From: Heterobasidion occidentale
Taxonomy: Eukaryota; Basidiomycota; Agaricomycetes; Russulales; Bondarzewiaceae
Direction of reading: 5' to 3'
Length of the DNA stretch: 64,000 nt
Assembly (NCBI GenBank): GCA_039111635.1
Contig: JBCAQO010000001.1
Location: 1,178,001-1,242,000, forward strand
Shown: positions 45,396 through 56,954 of the stretch, one piece after another
Position numbering within the stretch: position 1 is the first letter of the stretch
How the letters are laid out: each line of letters starts with the position of its first letter
Translations under genes and position numbers: made by a program
The notes under the pieces: model-generated
Database searches by the model: none
Told to the model about the DNA's origin: nothing
Seen by the model: only the letters and a program-made list of their open reading frames with translations

Positions 45396-46549
45396 AGCCG
45401 TCACGGTTGATGCTTAAGGATGTGAGAAATAACTTAGTAGGATGCCAATTGTTCGAAGATGGGGTTTGCTGTGTACTTCAACACCAAGTGCTGTCGGGTT
45501 TTATTGGGTCGAAAAAACAACACCGGCCTGTTTACGTCGACTTTCGACATGAGTGACGCAAGAAAAACAAACGCACAGGACGCGATAGTACGTGCCGCTG
45601 TCCGACAAGCTCAAAAGCAGTCCACTGGTTCAGTGATGGCTTACATTTGATAATTGTGGACTTCTGTGGACTCCCGATGATACGTATCCTCCTGTCAAAG
45701 TTTCGATATATATTGCCATGGCCACTCTCACCTTATGCTCGATTGCCTAACAAAGAACAAAGCCTTCAATAAAATCAATTTCGTGATTCAATTTCTCATT
45801 CATGTTGATAGTTACTCACAGCTCACAAGCTCCCTAATCCAATTGCCACACATTTCAAACAAGTTGCGACATTGTTCACAGAAAGATGACCAGTGAGCAC
45901 CGTTTTCGATGTTTTCGTACAATACCCCGTCCAGCCTGCATTTGACAGGTCATACCAACCGTTCCTGAGCCGCATTACGCCCATCACGTCAACCTAGCAG
46001 CACAGTTACCCTCTACTGCTCTCGCCAAAGAACAAGATCCAAATCATCTTTACTTCATTTTTTGAGCGACCGTATCAGATTCCCAGAAGCTCTAGTGTGA
46101 CGTGCAAATTTGAGAGGAGAACCATGTTCCCAGAGTGACGCCCTTGAGTTTCCAGAATGTCAGTGAATCTTTGGGTAGGCAGTTTCGCAGTACCATCGTG
46201 AACCGTCGTGAACGTTGAAAAGAGATCATTGTGTGGCCGTGGCGCTGCGAGAACGTTGAAGATTTTCGGGGTCCTCAAAGACGGGACCAATTTTCGAAGG
46301 TCTTGAGACCCTGGTCACCCTACGTGTGTTCTATCTCCAAGCTGTACAGATATTCAGACGAATCCGACGACCAAGAAACTTGTGAGCGAAAGAATGCGTA
46401 TTATCATGAGTGGTCCGTGAAATATTCATTACTAGGATCTGGTAAAGCAATATGATAGAATATCGTGAGAAGAACCATAAACAATCGTGAAGTTTGTTGA
46501 CGAGACCAGTCAACTCGTGTGTCCTTCATCATACAACTAACCTCGGTTC
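45396..46549. other. Long gap between the two DUF2235 copies
   Basis: 1.15 kb, AT-richer than the genes beside it, with no convincing coding region. It must contain the promoter of copy A and the 3' end of copy B, both on the minus strand. A small open frame at 45459-45650 has no recognisable features. The imperfect direct repeat GTGAACCGTCGTGAACG occurs near 46198. I see no copy of a DUF2235 motif here. Confidence 0.45.
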
Positions 46550-49100
46550 TCACTTCTTGTCCACGAACTCACGAACGAGTGCTCCAAAACTCGTGTCCTC
46601 CGCAAGCTTCGTCAACCAGCTCCTGGTCTGCTTCGGAGACTTGGGACTGTCCAGCATGGTGGATATCGTCGGCGCCGGCTCGACATGACCAGACTCGCTC
46701 AGGGACCGTCGCGTGATGACGTCTCGCGTCCTAATCATTAACGACTTGTGCCGCGTTGCCTTGACCTTAGCAGTCTTGTTGCCGCGCATGTTGGGCACAC
46801 TCCCACCAGAGGCGTCGGAGACAAAAGGCCAGTTCACCTTCAACTCTTCTCAAGCGGCATCAGGTCCGCGAGAAGCTCAGGATGCTCATCCAATGCGTCT
46901 TTCAAAGTAGGACGGATCTTGTCTTGTTTGAGGACGGAAGGGTGGATAGTTTCCTGGGTGACGGGATCGAAAGATTTTGGGAACTGCCGCTGAATCTTAT
47001 CTGCAAGAACAAAGACACCTTTGACCGAGCTATAGTCGCGATGTTAGATGTTGACAAGAGAAGAGAAAAATCGAACTTACTCGTGGGGCTCTTGCTTACC
47101 CCAAGGTGCGTTTGGATGAATGATAGAAGTGAGGTATTTGATGTCCAAGGACAATATGTCGCCGACTTGGGCCTACACAGCGCCCAGTCAGAAATTAAGA
47201 AACCTGAAGCAATAGTGACTTACAGCCATCCAATACAGCGTTAAATCAGACAGGTCATGCTCTTCAAATCCACCGCCAATCTGAAAATCTTATCAACTAC
47301 TTGACACTGAGTACACAGACAAACTCAAACTCACATCGGAATGAGAGCCTGTATGTCCAACTATCAGCTTGGCGAATCTCGTCTCGGAGAAGATGAGGAC
47401 GCACCGGCAAACCAACACTAGAGAGAGTGGTTAACTTCGGTTCTGTGACGATTAATTGCAAAGAGGTGAGCTTACTTGCTTCAATATTTGGTGCTTCTTC
47501 TTCCCTTCCTCTTGCTGATGGAATGTGTTGCAATTCTCAAGAAGCCTTAGGTGAGTACCACACAAAACAAGAAGGGCAAAGAAATGCATACGAAGTCAGC
47601 CCTTGTCTCGTTCAGCGCCAAAGCCTGATACGCCCTCTCCACGTGCACCCCTAGATTAGAATCCGAGAATCCGAATAGGGTCTTGAACTTCTTAGACTTG
47701 AGCGTGAGCTCCTCCGGAAGACCTAGGGATCCGACCGTATCGAACACGCCGACACATCTATAGCACTATTAGATACTCCTCTATACTGAGCGGTAACCGC
47801 AGGTCAACGCACTTGATGGAGAACGAATCGTCGTCATAGTCAGCCCTCTTTTTTCCAGGAGAGTCATGGCCTGTCCATGGGGCAAGCTTCTTGTCTAACG
47901 CTTCGCGTTCTGTGACATGCTCAACATCTGCTACATCATAAGCACAAATATATGAACTAACCAGCCTGATTATCAGCCTTGCCACGTTTCTGGAAATCTA
48001 TGTAGATCTCTGCGAAGTGATCCATCTCAGTACGATCGAGAACGCCGATGTGTCCCTAAGCCGATATCGTGTCAGCGACTTCTCAATGACGACTACATTA
48101 CACTCACGATAACTTCCGCGATCATACGTGCGGTGTATGCGCCCTGCAGATCAATAATTAATGAGGAAGTTCAGAGATGAACCTAGTTATCGTACCCTAG
48201 AGAAGCCGAATAGGAAGATCTGGCAGGAAGGCTTTAACAATCGATCAAGATAAATATCGTTCACTCCCATACCTCGTCCCCTGGTTCATAATTACTATTA
48301 CAGAGAATCAGTCTTCCTTCAAATGCAAAACCAGTGATGGTTCTACTTACTGAGCAATGAAAGCATATGCCTCTTGAACCTTATCCCCTTTTAGAACAGA
48401 TCAATTTCGTTGAACATGTAGGCCATCGAACACAACAGACAAACCCAGTGTCGCACCAGTCGCACCTTATTACGTTCGAGTAAGCATCGCAAATCTGTGC
48501 AGCGAGCTGAACGCACCATCAAGTATAGCGGCATACGCATTTGATTCCGTTCCTACACCTGATTGATAGAAAACGATCTGAGGCATGGGAGGTGAACTAT
48601 TTGTGTCTGATGAGCCCAGCGTCCAAAGTCGACGAGACGCAATAGGGCACTTACAAACGCGCATCGACGTGATTGATGGATCTGGCAAGCCTCTGGAGTA
48701 CCCAAATTTTTGTAATGTCAGTAGGCAGGCATGTACGCAGGCTAGTAGTAGGGCGACTAACCAGAACGTTGGTATACTTCCATCGCTCTTTCACTGAAAT
48801 GCCATCCTGCCATGTCCTGTGGCTGTAAGCCTCTAGGACTGATATGAATAAAATTGATGAAACACACCCGTCGCAGCAGAGAACGATCCTCTTCTTAATT
48901 CTCAGGTGCGTCGGATCTGGGTCGGTAAGGGATCTGTTTCCTTGTCTTGGCGACGACCTATGTGAAGAGGTCGTACTGTGTCTCTTATTGTTCTCATCCA
49001 GGAGAACAACATGAGCAGGTAGAGCGAGTGTGGGCGCTGTAGAAGAGTAGGAGGGCTCGCGCGTTGAACCGGAGGGCGTGGGAGACGGTGACGGAGGCAT
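46550..49100 (-). CDS. DUF2235 / Tle1-like alpha/beta hydrolase, copy B
   Basis: Tandem paralogue of copy A with the same exon plan. After a different Ser/Pro-rich head (MPPSPSPTPSGSTREPSYSS) comes PTHLRIKKRIVLCCDG then TWQDG, almost identical to copy A. The nucleophile region QIFLFGFSRGAYTARMIAEV is rebuilt over the same intron position, after Ser-Arg. CVGVFDTVGSLGLPEE and YQALALNETRADF parallel copy A, as do EWHDLSDLTLYWM and KVNWPFVSDASGGSVPN near the end. The C-terminus (SWLTKLAEDTSFGALVREFV) is longer than in copy A. Motifs are intact, so both copies look functional. Same orientation and shared intron positions point to local gene duplication. Confidence 0.85.
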
Positions 49101-49834
49101 TTATTGCTCGTTCTGACCTGGGGTACTTTGAGGTGTACAGCAGGGTATCTCGATATCAAACGTCGTATTTATAACAGGATGCGCTCGCTGACGGTAATTA
49201 GACTGGTTCAGCGGATCTTCTGAGAATAGAGGCATGATGGTGTTTTAGAGGCGCTAAGCGCGCCCATGACACTGGAGGACTGCAGAGCTCAGCTTCCACT
49301 TGCGGCAGTCACACCGCCGCCGAGCGCTGATCGATGATTTAGGCTTCGGATGTCCGGTCTGTCCTTGCAGCTCCGAACCTTCTCCACCCGCCGTGCAATT
49401 CAACGCGCTTCCAACACACTCTCCAAATTCGACACTAGCACCAGATACCCCACATGTATTGGCAGGCTTCAAGTTTCTCTTCCCATGACGAAGCGCTCAG
49501 GGCGGGGCCCTGACCATATCATGAGCAGATGGCAGATGGCAGATGGGATCCACGACAAGTGATGGCGAGATCTCCGGAGAAACGAGAGGGCAAATATGGG
49601 GGCGAGTATATTTGCTACGCCATCCAACTATGATGATTCCGGGACACAATAGGACGAGACGACGTCGCCTTAGGGTGTCAGAACTGGTGACTGCTCTGAC
49701 TCGTACCAACGTCGTCCTCTGTATTTCACTCGCGTCAAGTCACGCACACCGGGTCTCCAAAGGTAAGGAAGGGGCGCCCAGATGATGAGCCGTCGTCGAA
49801 TACATGAACCTACACACAAAGGTCTCGCCTCTAC
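49101..49834. other. Intergenic region with one small open frame of unclear status
   Basis: About 730 bases upstream of copy B and downstream of NUS1. A 70-codon plus-strand frame at 49350-49562 begins MSGLSLQLRTFSTRRAIQRA, which resembles a mitochondrial presequence, but I recognise no domain after it and no clear splicing to further exons. It is mentioned here rather than called as a gene. A short tandem AGATGGC repeat lies at about 49528-49545. Confidence 0.4.
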
Positions 49835-51075
49835 CTACCTGCCAAGCCGCATTTCCGCGCCAGAAAACCCATCCAAGGCTTGGCAGAACTCCGCTTCGTC
49901 CAAGAGTACACACGGTGGCGAGCGCCAGCGGCCCTTCCAAGACTTCAACCAGCTTCGGAGACCGACGTATCCGTCATGACTGATGAAACAGCGGAGGGTT
50001 AGCACCAACATGAAACTAGCCATGGGCAAAAAATGATATAGTACGCACTGTATTTCTGTCAGCCGGATCTGCCATGGGGGGAAACCATACAGCTCTAAGG
50101 GTGTCCTTCCGAGCCTTGGAGTTGTTATATGGTGTACAATCATGAGATCCGGTGGAGCAAAGCCGTGCTCTCCTTTATACAAGATTCGCCACCATCAGTT
50201 TGCGGTGCTTTGACAGCGTGATGTGTTTCACCTTCTAGAGTATATTGAAGGTCTTCTACAGACAGCTCAAATGGCTCTCGATGGGCGAGCTCTGGCTTTC
50301 CGACGACCCGTCGGGCAGCGCTGTGGAACAGAGAATTCGCGACAGATGCTATGGCCGGCTTTCCTGACCCTCGCGAAACAAGATGGAGAATCACCGGTTT
50401 GGTCGAGGGCGCGCTTTCGCCACCTGAACAAAAGATAAAATGATGGATCGCATACAGCATAGAAGGCTGACTCACGAACACTCCGCCGGCGCTTCAAACT
50501 CGGCTGGTACTGGCTTATTCGCCTCTGTTTCTCATGACTGCGGCCGGCAGGATGAATGGTGACGACGTTCAGATGCTCGCCTGAGATGTCGTCCAATGGG
50601 AAGGTGTTGGAGTCATCCGAGTCGTCAGAGAGAGGCGGCGTAAGAGGATAAGAGATGTTCAGAGGAGGGTCCTTCTCTATTTCCGGGACTCCGGGGTTGA
50701 GACGCTGCTCTATCACCTTTTGATGTCGTACCAGAAGGCCTATAGTGGAACAGTTCACGGACCATACTACAACGCAACCACATTCAACTTACCTTGACGA
50801 TCATAGACAGTCAGTCGAGATATTCCGCAAGCCTGACACCAACCAGCAGCCCTCTCGACGGTTTGGACTAGCGCATCCTCCAAGCTTTCACCATCGTTAG
50901 AGTCTTTCGTTTCCGAGTACACTAGGACGAGAGCGAGGTGCCTTGGGATTTTACCCCGAGCAGCGGTAAGCGGTAGCGGGACGCGTCGGTGGCCGTTGGC
51001 CATGATGGACACGGTGATGACGAGGGAATAAAAAACATGGATAATACGCAGTATCAGGGATGCCAACCAGGACAT
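49835..51075 (-). CDS. NUS1: Dehydrodolichyl diphosphate synthase subunit NUS1
   Basis: Non-catalytic partner of the cis-prenyltransferase that makes dolichol precursors at the ER membrane. The N-terminal helix LASLILRIIHVFYSLVITVS anchors the protein, followed by PRHLALVLVYSE, WCQACGISRLTVYDRQG, a long Ser/Pro-rich insert (NISYPLTPPLSDDSDDS), KPAIASVANSLFHSAARRV and PPDLMIVHHITTPRLGRTPL. The family signature ELYGFPPWQIRLTEI is followed across an intron by the last segment, EAEFCQALDGFSGAEMRLGR. The final Arg-Leu-Gly-Arg is the RxG motif that contacts the catalytic partner. The start is ATG 51073-51075; the stop is at 49835-49837. The insert between the two halves is longer than in animal NUS1. 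Confidence 0.9.
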
Positions 51076-51367
51076 CAAGAACGTCGGTCCTAAGGAGTGT
51101 AGGGGGGAGAGGGAATTGAAGAGTGCGAGCCTTGGAGCGAACAGTGGTGGTGAACATTCTGCGGACGTGGCGGGTCGCGCCGAGAACTGGTTCTTGGATC
51201 AGGCCCACGTCTATTTTTGCGCAGCAACGTGTATTCTCAATCCAGACGGCGACCATACGTGGATTCATTTTCGTCTTTCTTTCTCCAGTGAGCAAAGCCA
51301 TGCTCTCTATAGCAGTACAGTCCCGGTTGTTGTACAATGGATGTCAAGGATCAACAAAATTCACTAC

Positions 51368-52403
51368 TTAGGTGAGACCGGGCTCGTCCTGGATGCCTCT
51401 TTTGATCTTCAAAAGGATGCCCGTCTTCCAGTTATCCAGCTTCGTGACCTGATCAAACTCGACAACTGCTCCGGTAAATGCTTCCTGGTCACCCGAATCA
51501 AAGGCCTCCATCAGCGCGCTCGCAAACTTGGCTTCGCGTGTTGTGGAGAAGGTGGTATCGAGAGAGTTGTAACGAGTCAAGCTACGCCTCGCTGTGACGG
51601 GGTCCTACCAACAGAGTTGAGAACGGTAAGGGTTTCGCCAAGTGTTCGAGCAACATACCTGCATGGCGAGGGAGCATAAGAGGGCTCTGAGCCAGTACTC
51701 CTTGACGCTGTACTTGGTCAGAGCCGAGCTTAGCGAATGGTCGGCGACTTGCTCGTAGCGAGCAATAGCAGCAGGATATTGCTCCAGGTCAGCGTGCAGA
51801 TCTGCAGCGTCCTTGAAGCACGCGTTTGCGGTCCTGCATTCCTTTTGTTAAAAATTGCAAGTGCGAAAGGAGAGGAAAACAAACGCTATAGCATCCTCCT
51901 GGGCATACCAGTCTCCTGCGCGCTCGAAGCTTTCGCAGGCTCGCTGGAGGTCGTGCTGCTCCTGCAAGTATATCTGCGCAATTTCCTTCTCGCGATCTGC
52001 TGCCTGGCGGAAACGCCCGCCCTGGGTAAAGTGCGTTATGGTTTGAGTCAATGCCTGGATGGCCACTGTGCGTTGCGCGCGGCGATCAGCTCCCCCACAC
52101 ATAAGAGCAGTGTCCTGAGCCCTCACAATCAGGGAACCCTCTCTTATAAGCCTTCGCGGCATTCCACCAGGCATTGGCAGCATCATTAGTCTCCTTGCAT
52201 TTCTCCCTGCATTCGGCTTCTCTTGCGAACGCGTCGCCCGCCTCCTTGAACAGTTTGTCGAGCTTGAATGAATTAGCAGCCTGCTGATAGAGATCGCCGG
52301 CCTCCTCCCACTTGGTTGTGGATGAGGAGAACCATCCTGACGACGCGTTGGCCTTCTTGTCGGCCTTCTCCAGAAAAGTCTGCGCTGGCGATTTGGCTGG
52401 CAT
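51368..52403 (-). CDS. SEC17: Alpha-SNAP (SEC17)
   Basis: Adaptor that recruits the NSF ATPase Sec18 to SNARE complexes for disassembly after membrane fusion. The sequence carries the SNAP signatures QTFLEKADKKANASSGWFSS, KWEEAGDLYQQAANSFKL, AGDAFAREAECREKCKETND, AANAWWNAAKAYKR, then GGRFRQAADREKEIAQIYLQ, LQRACESFERAGDWYAQEDA and the helix pair through YNSLDTTFSTTREAKF. It ends VVEFDQVTKLDNWKTGILLK and a tail EPGLT; the penultimate Leu region is needed to stimulate NSF. Spliced length near 290 residues equals the family. The 217-bp gap to the phosphoacetylglucosamine mutase gene is a divergent promoter. Confidence 0.93.
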
Positions 52404-52619
52404 GGATAGGTGCGGTGCACAAGGTACAGCTCATCGAGGACAGCTGCCGCAGTGCCGCTCAGGCCAAGGGACATATCACGTGGTATGTATATAGGTCATG
52501 ATGTCACGTCCTTGCCGCACTAGTCGCTGTGTACGGCAGTGCTTCAGCTTGGGTTTATATATCGCGCACATCCACCCAAGCATCAGCCTTTTGTCTTTTC
52601 CTTCTTCTTCTCTCCCGTC

Positions 52620-54541
52620 ATGCCTGGAGTACTCCCAATCGATGACATCACGCAGCTGGCCAATCTTCACCCAAGGCCGAGTCATATTCGGTATCAATAT
52701 GGAACGGCAGGCTTCAGAACACTGTATGTACCACACATGGGGATCTGAGGTTGTACAGTGCTCACTTATTGCTGCAGAGGAAGCGTGCTTGATTCTGTTC
52801 TCTTCAGAGTGGGTGTCCTCGCCGCTCTCAGGAGTAAAAGGCTAGATGGAAAGACCATCGGGGTGATGGTGACCGCATCTCACAACCCAGAACCGGTGCA
52901 GTGCATCCCGATATACTCTGAAAGAACACGCACTCACTCGCACGGTAGGACAATGGCGTTAAACTAGTCGATCCTCGAGGAGAAATGCTTGAAGCATCAT
53001 GGGAGGCGCATGCTACGACACTTGCAAATGCCGCCACCACCGAAGACTTCGTCAAAGCACTCGAGACTCTCGTGAAGACAGCCAAGATAGATCTCTCAAA
53101 ACCTGCGAGGGTTGTTTACGGTCGCGACACCAGACCGTCCGGCCCCGCGTTGATATCTGCTCTTGAAGATGGATTCAAAGCTATCGGCGCTGAAAGTCGG
53201 GACGCGGGTGTCACCACGACGCCGATCCTGCACTACCTCGTCCGCGCTATCAACACCAAAGGAATGAAGAATTCATATGGAGAGGATACGGAAGAAGGCT
53301 ATTTTCAGAAGCTGTCCGGTGCCTTCAAGAAGCTTGTCGTAAGTGTTCGTACACTTTAATTGGCACACCGATATAAATAGCTCTCTTATATAGGCCGGGA
53401 AACCCGCCTCGCCGCCTCTCGTTGTGGATTGCGCCAATGGCGTGGGCACAGATGCTGTGAACAAAATAATCGGATACCTCGGCGACAGCCTCAAATTCAT
53501 ACCCTACAACACTGCCACGACTACTCCTGGCGCGTTGAACAATGCCTGCGGCGCAGACTATGTGAAGACAACGCAGAGGTTACCTCCTTCCCTCGTGTCA
53601 CATCTGAAGCCCGGACAGAGGGCGTGCAGTTTCGATGGGGATGCCGATCGTCTGATTTACTACTATCTGGACGATCGCGGACAGTTTCATATGCTGGATG
53701 GCGACAAAATTGCTGCTCTGGTAGCGGCGTTTATCGTCGAGCTCGTCAAGACGGCTGGGCTCGAGAACGAGATCAGGGTGGGCGTCGTGCAGACCGCGTA
53801 TGCCAACGGCAGTTCCACAAAATATCTCAGCGAGGTACGTCGGTCTATGATCCATCATAGCCGTCATTGATTGGCTCCTTTGCAGCGTCTTCCTGTGCGT
53901 TGCGTGTCGACTGGGGTAAAGCACCTTCATCATGCTGCAGAGCATTTCGCCGTCGGTGTCTATTTCGAAGCCAACGGACACGGAACTGTGCTTTTCTCGC
54001 ACGAGACGCTCGAAAAACTGGCTTCCCATGAACCGTCGACTCCTGCTCAGTCGCGCGCCCTGAACTACCTTGTAGACCTTACGAATCTGATCAACCAAAC
54101 CGTTGGGGACGCGCTCTCGGATCTCCTCCTGGTCGAGACCGTGCTTGCGCACAAGTCGTATTCTGGTCTCGAGTGGGACTCGCTGTACGTTGACCTGCCT
54201 AACCGACTTGTCAAGGTCGTCGTGGCGAACAGACATGCGTTCCAGACGGAGGACGCAGAGCGACGGCTCGTCAGTCCGAAGGGGTTGCAAGGAAAGATTG
54301 ATGACCTTGTGAAGAGGTACGGTGGTGGACGGTCCTTCGTCCGGCCCAGTGGAACCGAGGACGTCGTTCGGGTCTACGCGGAGGCTACCATCAGGTCTCA
54401 GGCCGATGGTACGTCTTCTACTCCAAGTCTAGAAGGGTGTGTAGCTGACTTTGTTGAGCAGAACTGGCGTTCCGCGTCGCTGGGTTGGTGTATGATGAGA
54501 CTGGTGGCGATCCCACCACCCGCCCCAAGGAGTTTTTGTAA
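52620..54541 (+). CDS. PCM1: Phosphoacetylglucosamine mutase (PCM1/AGM1)
   Basis: Converts GlcNAc-6-phosphate to GlcNAc-1-phosphate on the way to UDP-GlcNAc, the precursor of chitin, N-glycans and GPI. The N-terminus is [10 protein letters not shown]. The catalytic phosphoserine lies in [19 protein letters not shown], split by an intron at about 52897-52948. The phosphate carrier region [14 protein letters not shown], the metal loop [15 protein letters not shown] (about 53630-53675), the sugar loop [12 protein letters not shown] and the C-terminal phosphate-binding loop [17 protein letters not shown] are complete. The end is [10 protein letters not shown] with TAA 54539-54541. About seven introns, all short. 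This is a full-length, functional-looking essential gene. Confidence 0.95.
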
Positions 54542-54995
54542 TCGCGAGAACGAGAAGTGAAGGTCCCCAAGTCCCTGTATTGTGTAGCTTTTATCACTGG
54601 ATACGACTGAGGAATGTATACATTATTTCATTTGAATAGGCACTGCCTCGAAGAGTATACATACCACTGCTCTCCGGGCGCAACCTCCTTTCAGCAGAGA
54701 GATGTAGCGACGAGGACGTACATATACCTTTCCAACGGAGAAGCATCATTGACAAACCTAGACTCAACCTCGCGGCACCAGGATTTCTTTCTTTCTTTTT
54801 TGGACGATTTTCCCCCATGGGGATAAATCGGAAGATGCCGGGCACGCAGGATTGAGCGATGGTGGTGCAAGTTGGATGCAAGCAGGCTATTACAGAAAGC
54901 TGTCCCGCCATGACTCGCATCGTTCATCTTCTCCGCCTACCTCATCTTCCTTCCAGCGCCCACGTTGACTTCCCATCCTTCGCATCTCCTTGCCC
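54542..54995. other. Intergenic region between PCM1 and DUG3
   Basis: Contains the 3' end of the mutase gene and the promoter of DUG3 on the same strand. Short open frames on both strands show no domains. Nothing further recognised. Confidence 0.5.
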
Positions 54996-56577
54996 ATGTG
55001 CCGCCTAGTCATATACAAGGGCTCTTCTCCTGTGCAACTCTCGCATGTGAATCCTTATTCATCCGCTCTGTCTTGAATCACGACTTCTGACATGTGCGCC
55101 GCAGCTTCTCACCAGGCCGTGCCATTCCATCATCAACCAGGCCTTTGACTCAAGGCTGAGGGTCGATCAGCGAAGACCTATTAATGGTGACGGATTCGGC
55201 GTCGGTGCGTGTGGCGTGGCAGCCTTCGAGATCCTCGTGCACACGACTTGCTAAACCGAGCTCCGTCAGGCTGGTACGACTCCGTGTACGAAGAGGACCT
55301 GGGAAAGCAGCCATGCATCTTCACCTCTGTGACTCCGGTAAGCCGGCGGTCTCGAGATTCTGCCTCCGTGTATGAACTTGTCTGGCCTAGGCATGGAACA
55401 ACGTCAATCTCACGCGGTTGGCGGAGAAGATCAAGTCGCCTTTAGTCTTGTGCGTCCGCCCCATCTTTGCTACTTTGCACGTTTACTGATCGGTCGGAAT
55501 TTCATTGGTTCCATAGTGCCCATGTCCGTGCTACCACCGCCGGATCTCTTTCCCTGGATAACTGCCATCCGTTTATCTACGGAAAGATCATGGTATGTCC
55601 ATCTTTTTTGAACGGCAGAGTTTTGAAAACGTTATTTGCTCGTTTAGTTTATGCACAACGGCAGCATCGAGCAGTTCCCCAGGATCAAGCGACGACTGCA
55701 GGCCGAGTTGCCAGACGAGATCTTCAATGTTGTGAACGGGAACACCGACTCGGAATGGTCGTTTGCGCTCTTCTTGTCCAAGGTTGGGGCTTCGACGTTA
55801 TATCGATTGAACGAGGCTTAAATCGGTTTAGCTCCCAAAAGCAGATGCGGATACATTTACGCATCAAACACTCCGCCAGGCTATGCTGGATACTATCGCA
55901 TCCCTCAATCAGTTTGCTGAGGAAGCTGGCATCACAGAGGTTCGTATCATGCACGTTTTCACTGCATATGATCTGACTCGAGCATCACGCCACCAGCCTA
56001 GTCTGATGAACTTCTGTGTGACGGACGGCGATAGCGTCGTAGCCACCCGCTACGTGTCGTCTCGTTATGACGAGGCTGCATCTTTGGTAGGCAGCCTCTA
56101 TTTCTCGAGTTGTGTTGTCTGACCGTCAAGTATAGTGGTTCTCGTCCGGTACCGCATTTAGTGAGTACAAGGAAGGAGGACACTATAAGATGTCAAAACT
56201 GGACAAGCGGGAGAACATCATCATGGTAAAGATAATCTCTCAAAGCAACTAGTCTCGCCCTCACACGATGTTTGCTACAGGTCGCAAGCGAACCTCTTAC
56301 GTTCGAGAAAGGTGTGTTACATGCGTGCAGCTACTTGCCGAGTCCTTTCATGGAATGCTAATTCGTCGTACCAGCTGACTGGATGGAGATCAAGACGAAC
56401 TACATGGTCGTGATCACGCCCAAGATGAACGTTCTTCAAATACCCATCATCGACAAGTTCTACGTGCCTCCTTCGGACCCCGCATCGCAATCTCGCGGCA
56501 CCCACCTCGCCGCTGCCAAAGGTCTTCTCAACTCACATCGGCCTGTCGAATTGCAGACTCCTCCAAGCCCGCCGTAA
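54996..56577 (+). CDS. DUG3: Glutamine amidotransferase DUG3 (glutathione degradosome)
   Basis: Class II glutamine-amidotransferase-type hydrolase that removes glutamate from glutathione together with Dug2 in the cytosol. The start ATG 54996-54998 gives Met-Cys (MCRLVIYKGSSPVQLSH), so Cys2 becomes the N-terminal nucleophile. Then come LLTRPCHSIINQAFDSRLRV, RPINGDGFGVGWYDS, WNNVNLTRLAEKIKSPLVFA, HVRATTAGSLSLDNCHPF, HNGSIEQFPRIKRRL and NGNTDSEWSFALFLSK. The C-terminal half contains FCVTDGDSVVATRYV and KMSKLDKRENIIMVASEPLT, ending ELQTPPSPP. About nine introns; all family landmarks recover. Confidence 0.9.
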
Positions 56578-56954
56578 TTGGTCACCTCATCTTCGCTCTC
56601 GTCTTTCTGTATTCATGTACCATTGTTTTTCGCATTGTTATCATTCTGGTATTGCATGTCATTTTTACATAGTCATAGAGGATTAGAATCCAAGTAATGT
56701 GTTTTGATAGGCTGTCAGTATTTTGCGGAAGGGCGCACAGTGGGCGCACGCGATGTATATTAGTAGCCGCGTAATTGGCTGCTGAAATTGGTTGAATTGT
56801 CTTTGTTCGACACTCTCAGAAATTGCCATGCCTTGCGCGTGCTCTGTGCCACGGCAGAGGCATTCTGTATAAGGACAGAGGTAACTGGCTTTCTGACCTC
56901 TGTGTCGACGTGTTCATTCTGAGAGACTTGTATGCACAGTTGCTAGCAGAATCG
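56578..56954. other. Intergenic region between DUG3 and ICE2
   Basis: Terminator side of DUG3 and promoter of ICE2. An upstream frame from 56823 runs in line with the ICE2 start but lacks the family N-terminus, so it is treated as leader. No other feature seen. Confidence 0.45.

Noticed and set aside
45396..46549. Pseudogene or third DUF2235 copy between the tandem pair
   Set aside because: None of the family motifs (DGTWQDG, GFSRGAY, HSDIGG) appears in any frame.
49350..49562. Small frame with mitochondrial-like leader between NUS1 and DUF2235 copy B
   Set aside because: Only the leader looks meaningful; no domain, no clear splicing and no known family, so it was noted but not called as a gene.
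53598..54290. 230-codon open frame on the minus strand
   Set aside because: It lies entirely opposite the phosphoacetylglucosamine mutase exons, shows no domain, and mirrors the codon bias of the real strand.
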